From QQUD01 sp039029915 (GTDB taxonomy: Bacteria; Chloroflexota; Anaerolineae; Promineifilales; Promineifilaceae): 17,311 bases of DNA. Each line of letters opens with the position of its first letter. Position 1 is the first letter of the stretch. The translations under genes were made by a program, and so were the position numbers. The notes under the pieces are model-generated. The model saw only the letters and a list, made by a program, of their open reading frames with translations, did not search any database and was not told the DNA's origin. This document shows, one piece after another, positions 14,843 through 17,311 of this stretch. The DNA lies in contig JBCCFD010000121.1 of NCBI GenBank assembly GCA_039029915.1, forward strand, positions 1 to 17,311, read 5' to 3'.

Positions 14843-14963
14843 GACGAGGGGACGAAAGGGTGAGAAGCGAGGAGCGAGGAGCGAGGTATCGCCCTATCGC
14901 CGCGTCACCCATTCGCCACGTCCCCCTATCGCCGCGTCGCCCCATCGCCCTTTCACCACGTCG
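14843..14963. repeat. Low-complexity repeat: purine half then pyrimidine half
   Basis: The first ~45 bp is purine-rich (GAGAAGCGAGGAGCGAG units). The rest is a degenerate 15-17-bp repeat of the form CTATCGCCGCGTCRCCC, about four units. The two halves are partly complementary and could fold. The block ends exactly where the TetR stop codon begins (14964). Confidence 0.6.
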
Positions 14964-15536
14964 CTATTCATACTGTCCCACAATCTCTCCCACCACCTGT
15001 TCCAATGGATAATTGTCTGGTTCTAAAAGATATTGTTGAATCGTTCCTTCAATAAAGCAGTAGATAAGATGGGCACCGATGCGCGGGTTGGAATGATTGA
15101 GATATTGGAGCTCTTCCTCGATGCACCCTCTTAAGGCGGCTGTGCGAAATCGAAAATCGTCTCCGAGCACCCGCATAATCGAAGGCTGGGTGCGGAGCAT
15201 ATAAAATAGTGACCAAAACTCGGCTTTTTCAGCCAGCAAATCAAATATAGCATGCAAAATGTCTGGGATGCGCCTACCTTGTGGCGTCTCGTTGCAGGGT
15301 CCGTACAAATCTGCGTCGATGACAGCCATGCAGTTGTCAAATACCGCTTTGAGCAGCGCCTCTTTACCAGAAAAGTAATGGTACATGAGCCCAGTAGAGA
15401 TGTTGGCTTCTTTAGCAATGGCGCGGGTGCTCGTATGAGCATATCCATTTCGTGCAAAGAGGGTCATGGCGCTGTTAATAACGGCCGTTTGTGTTGCCTT
15501 TCGCATCTCTTCATTTTGCTTTACAGATCTAGGCAT
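14964..15536 (-). CDS. TetR-family transcriptional repressor
   Basis: A 190-residue regulator. The N-terminal DNA-binding domain is clear: VINSAMTLFARNGYAHTSTR, IAKEANISTGLMYHYFSGKEALL (helix-turn-helix about 35-60). The C-terminal ligand-binding domain (EFWSLFYMLRTQPSIMRVL, HLIYCFIEGTIQQYLL) is of the common TetR_C type. I choose ATG at 15536. A longer frame to a TTG at 15590 would cover the promoter and operator and is unlikely. ACGGCCGT at 15481 reads Thr-Ala-Val. It sits upstream of an SRPBCC gene on the same strand and divergent from the ECF sigma gene, and probably regulates itself and one or both. Confidence 0.92.
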   Translation of the reverse strand: MPRSVKQNEEMRKATQTAVINSAMTLFARNGYAHTSTRAIAKEANISTGLMYHYFSGKEALLKAVFDNCMAVIDADLYGPCNETPQGRRIPDILHAIFDLLAEKAEFWSLFYMLRTQPSIMRVLGDDFRFRTAALRGCIEEELQYLNHSNPRIGAHLIYCFIEGTIQQYLLEPDNYPLEQVVGEIVGQYE

Positions 15537-15555
15537 ATTATCAGCTCTTTTATTG

Positions 15556-15600
15556 ATTGAACGTTTGCTCAATGATAAATCTTGAAACAATATTTGTCAA
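15556..15600 (-). promoter_or_regulatory. tetR promoter with overlapping dyad operator
   Basis: On the minus strand, TTGACA (15595-15600) and TATCAT (15572-15577) are separated by 17 bp, a strong sigma-A-type promoter. The dyad ATTGAACGTTTGCTCAAT (15556-15573), with 7-bp arms matching at 6 positions, overlaps the -10 box and start site, which is the expected place for autorepression by TetR. The predicted leader is about 30 nt. Confidence 0.65.
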
Positions 15601-15674
15601 CCGTTTTGCAAATCAGCTATCATTTTCACTTGGGTCTAGGTAAACAAACAACGTAATTTTCTGGTATGAATTAA

Positions 15675-16700
15675 ATGAGCGAAGATATTGAAAAAGCTAA
15701 ACAGGGTGACAATGACGCATTTGAACGTTTAATCACCCCCTATCAAAAAGAGCTGTTTATTCACTGCTATAAAATGACCGGCTCAGTTGTTGAAGCAGAA
15801 GACATGGTTCAGGAAACGCTGCTGCGCGCTTGGAAACGATTCTCCACCTATCAAGAAACAGGCGCATTTAGGGCCTGGCTCTACCGAATTGCCACCAATA
15901 TATGCCTAGATCACCTCCGCAAACGAAAATCACGGTCGCTAATGCTGGCATCAGTGCCTAATCATCAAGCTGGACCGCCCACGTTAGGGCCAATTATTGA
16001 GGAGCTATGGCTTGAACCATTACCCAGTGCCTTCCTCCCCAGCGAAAACACAAACCCCGAAGCAACATTCTCCTTAAATGAAAGCGTCAACTTGGCTTTT
16101 TTGACCGCCCTGCACAAGCTCTCGCCACGAAACCGAGCCATTTTGCTTTTGCGCGATGTCTTAGGCTGGCGGACAAAAGAGGTTGCCACTTTCTTCGAGT
16201 TATCAGACCAGGCGGTAAACAGTGTACTTAAAAGGGCACGCCATGAAATAAGTGTCCCACACGGTAAAAATCGAAACAAAGCTACCCCAGAGTTGATTCA
16301 ACAGTTTCAACAGCGATACATGTCGGCGTGGCAAAACAATGATGTTGCTCAGCTCGTTGCTATTCTTAAAGAAGATGTGGTGTTAAATATGCCCCCGCTG
16401 CCCTGCTGGTATGGGGGGCGTGAGGCAGTTCTCCAATTTTTCAAAATGATGCCGCTCGATGGACAAAATCAGGGGCGATGGCGCTGCTTACCCCTTGAAG
16501 TAAATGGACAAACGGCCGTTGCCCTTTACGAAAGCCTCACTGGAGAAACCCCCTATCTGCTCAACAGCATCAACGTGTTGGATTGCGCCCAAACCGGCAT
16601 TTTCCGGATAGATAATTTCTTGATTGACAAAGCCCAAACACTTCCCAATATCATTTCTGCCCCTTGGCTTAAGTCGTTCAATCTACCTGAATCACTTTAA
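15675..16700 (+). CDS. ECF sigma factor, SigG/TIGR02960 type, with SnoaL-like C-terminal domain
   Basis: A 341-residue extracytoplasmic-function sigma factor. Region 2 covers about 8-85 (MTGSVVEAEDMVQETLLRAW, FRAWLYRIATNICLDHLRKR). A linker holds ELWLEPLPSAFLP, typical of the SigG-type group. Region 4 covers about 135-195 (LSPRNRAILLLRDVLGWRTKEVA, then the helix DQAVNSVLKRAR). A SnoaL/NTF2-like domain covers about 206-325 (RYMSAWQNNDVAQLVAIL, MPPLPCWYGGREAV). In such proteins the C-terminal domain is thought to control sigma activity in place of an anti-sigma factor, and none is encoded next door. ATG at 15675 has no evident ribosome site. ACGGCCGT at 16512 reads Thr-Ala-Val. Confidence 0.9.
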   Translation: MSEDIEKAKQGDNDAFERLITPYQKELFIHCYKMTGSVVEAEDMVQETLLRAWKRFSTYQETGAFRAWLYRIATNICLDHLRKRKSRSLMLASVPNHQAGPPTLGPIIEELWLEPLPSAFLPSENTNPEATFSLNESVNLAFLTALHKLSPRNRAILLLRDVLGWRTKEVATFFELSDQAVNSVLKRARHEISVPHGKNRNKATPELIQQFQQRYMSAWQNNDVAQLVAILKEDVVLNMPPLPCWYGGREAVLQFFKMMPLDGQNQGRWRCLPLEVNGQTAVALYESLTGETPYLLNSINVLDCAQTGIFRIDNFLIDKAQTLPNIISAPWLKSFNLPESL

Positions 16701-16781
16701 AAAAATTCTCAATTCACTCAATTTTTAAATTTTTGCCCACTTTTGAATTCTCATCTCGTTATACAAGGTGAAGGGTAAATG

Positions 16782-16817
16782 GAAGAAACAAAGTCGGCTC
16801 TTTGCCAGAGTTTCTTC
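16782..16817 (+). other. Stem-loop between the sigma gene and the small membrane protein gene
   Basis: GAAGAAA-CAAAG-loop TCGGCT-CTTTG, a 6-nt bulge, then TTTCTTC forms a 12-bp hairpin with a one-sided bulge, in the 157-bp gap. It could be a terminator or a 5' leader structure. No T-run follows. Confidence 0.4.
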
Positions 16818-16857
16818 TTCCGTTACCAAATACCAACGATGGATAAGGAGAATTCAA

Positions 16858-17106
16858 ATGAAAAAACCAATGATTGCGGCAGTTTTAAATTTCTTTTTGA
16901 TGGGTGCAGGTACGCTCTACAACGGGAAGCGCGTTTTGACCGGGATTGGCTTGACAATCGCAGCCCTTGTGCTGACCTATGTTGAGTTTGGCATACGGCC
17001 GTTTGACGGCACCCTCTACTGGCTCATGTTTGGCGCAGTGTTTCTTGCCAACACTGTCTTGGCAATCGATGGCTACCAAGAAGCCAAAATGATCAACCAA
17101 AGCTAA
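16858..17106 (+). CDS. Small TM2-like membrane protein
   Basis: An 82-residue protein with two to three hydrophobic segments. The N-terminal KPMIAAVLNFFLMGAGTLYNGKR recalls the TM2-domain pattern, where a helix ends in a G-x-x-Y-x-G/K-R turn, followed by GIGLTIAALVLTYVEFGI and LYWLMFGAVFLANTVLAI. Function is unknown. AAGGAG (16845-16850), seven bases upstream, fixes this ATG. A longer frame opening at 16768 (GTG) runs through a hairpin and is rejected. ACGGCCGT at 16995 reads Arg-Pro-Phe. Confidence 0.75.
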   Translation: MKKPMIAAVLNFFLMGAGTLYNGKRVLTGIGLTIAALVLTYVEFGIRPFDGTLYWLMFGAVFLANTVLAIDGYQEAKMINQS

Positions 17107-17114
17107 TGCCAACC

Positions 17115-17174
17115 AGACCAGACAGGTTTTCATTTTGATAAACACCTTGATTACAAAGGAAACCTGTCTGGTCT
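17115..17174. repeat. 15-bp perfect inverted repeat with 30-nt spacer
   Basis: AGACCAGACAGGTTT (17115-17129) and AAACCTGTCTGGTCT (17160-17174) are exact reverse complements. The structure starts eight bases past the membrane-protein stop. It may act as a large-loop terminator, although no T-tract follows; the AT-rich spacer has no clear feature. Confidence 0.65.
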
Positions 17175-17231
17175 AGACGTGTTGTCTCCTTCCAAAGTTA
17201 ATATGCTACACTGGCAGAGAAGGAGAAACTC

Positions 17232-17311
17232 ATGAAACAAACCCACATTTCCCTACATTCAAAATACAAAATCGGTGAAGTTGACCCGCGCATCTTTGGT
17301 GGCTTTTTGGA
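17232..17311 (+). CDS. GH51 alpha-L-arabinofuranosidase, N-terminal start (3' end outside window)
   Basis: Only 26 complete codons are visible. The N-terminus ISLHSKYKIGEVDPRIFGGF closely follows the signature opening of family GH51 arabinofuranosidases (a beta strand, then E-I-D-P-R-I-Y-G-x-F). These enzymes release arabinose from arabinan and arabinoxylan side chains, generally in the cytoplasm, and no signal peptide is seen here. AGGAG (17221-17225), six bases before ATG, fixes the start. The call rests on a short stretch. Confidence 0.75.
   Translation, partial: MKQTHISLHSKYKIGEVDPRIFGGFL

Larger units (their letters stand above)
380..17002. repeat. Dispersed palindrome ACGGCCGT (18 copies, HIP1-like)
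   Basis: Exact octamers start at 380, 1893, 3262, 4630, 5043, 5250, 6305, 6350, 7717, 7867, 8614, 9702, 12546, 13943, 14402, 15481, 16512 and 16995. Nine of them extend to AACGGCCGTT, and all 18 are followed by A or T. One-base variants lie at 6425, 9000 and 10323. All exact copies are inside coding regions, reading Thr-Ala-Val (9), Asn-Gly-Arg (7) or Arg-Pro-Phe (2). About 0.26 would be expected by chance at equal base frequencies. Confidence 0.9.

Noticed and set aside
15537..15590. Longer TetR start at a TTG codon
   Set aside because: It would place coding sequence over a clear promoter and operator; ATG at 15536 gives the usual TetR length.
16768..16857. Longer start of the small membrane protein (GTG at 16768)
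   Set aside because: The 30 added residues are basic and cross a hairpin; AAGGAG precedes the ATG at 16858.
1..17311. tRNA, rRNA or CRISPR array
   Set aside because: I found no tRNA-like cloverleaf, rRNA signature or regularly spaced repeat.

Overview
The window looks like chromosomal DNA of a Chloroflexota bacterium, probably a filamentous Anaerolineae/Ardenticatenales-type lineage. This is inferred from content, not from a marker gene. The signs are a surface protein with a long Thr/Pro-rich TPT linker, a WD40-caspase fusion, an effector-associated death-like domain, an F420-type luciferase-like oxidoreductase, an Asp-type MenB, and many purine-rich intergenic repeats. The strongest genome-level signature is the palindrome ACGGCCGT. 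It occurs 18 times, where about 0.3 would be expected by chance, always inside genes and in all three reading frames (as Asn-Gly-Arg, Thr-Ala-Val or Arg-Pro-Phe).

Layout. 1-645 is the C-terminal end of a DEAD-box RNA helicase. 687-4193 (minus) is a two-gene unit: a 974-residue WD40 protease with a C-terminal caspase domain, then a 150-residue two-helix membrane protein with a duplicated acidic tail. 4332-5270 is a luciferase-like F420 oxidoreductase transcribed divergently from the caspase across a dyad-rich promoter. 5413-7468 (minus) carries a Cys/Met-metabolism PLP enzyme and menB. 7596-8702 is an enolase-superfamily enzyme of the hydroxyproline betaine epimerase/cis-3-hydroxyproline dehydratase type. 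8793-10529 holds a double-zinc-ribbon membrane protein, a remnant of a second copy of that gene's start, and two 116-bp MITE-like direct repeats flanking both. 10712-12079 encodes a type II membrane protein with a cytoplasmic death-like domain and a predicted extracellular beta-sandwich. 12166-13471 holds an AraC-GyrI regulator and a DUF1801 protein. 13622-15536 (minus) holds TetR, SRPBCC, a GyrI fragment and a second SRPBCC gene, with tandem and inverted repeats between them. 15675-17106 holds a SigG-type ECF sigma factor with a SnoaL tail and a small membrane protein. A GH51 arabinofuranosidase starts at 17232 and runs off the end.

Most neighbours do not form a pathway; this is a patchwork region rich in small regulators and repeats. 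Two pieces are of most interest for novel biology. One is the caspase plus tailed membrane protein unit. The other, 6.5 kb away, is the receptor-like protein joining a death-like domain to an ectodomain, whose layout recalls a eukaryotic death receptor. They are not in one operon, so a functional link between them is a hypothesis only. All homology statements rest on reading motifs by eye; no search was run.
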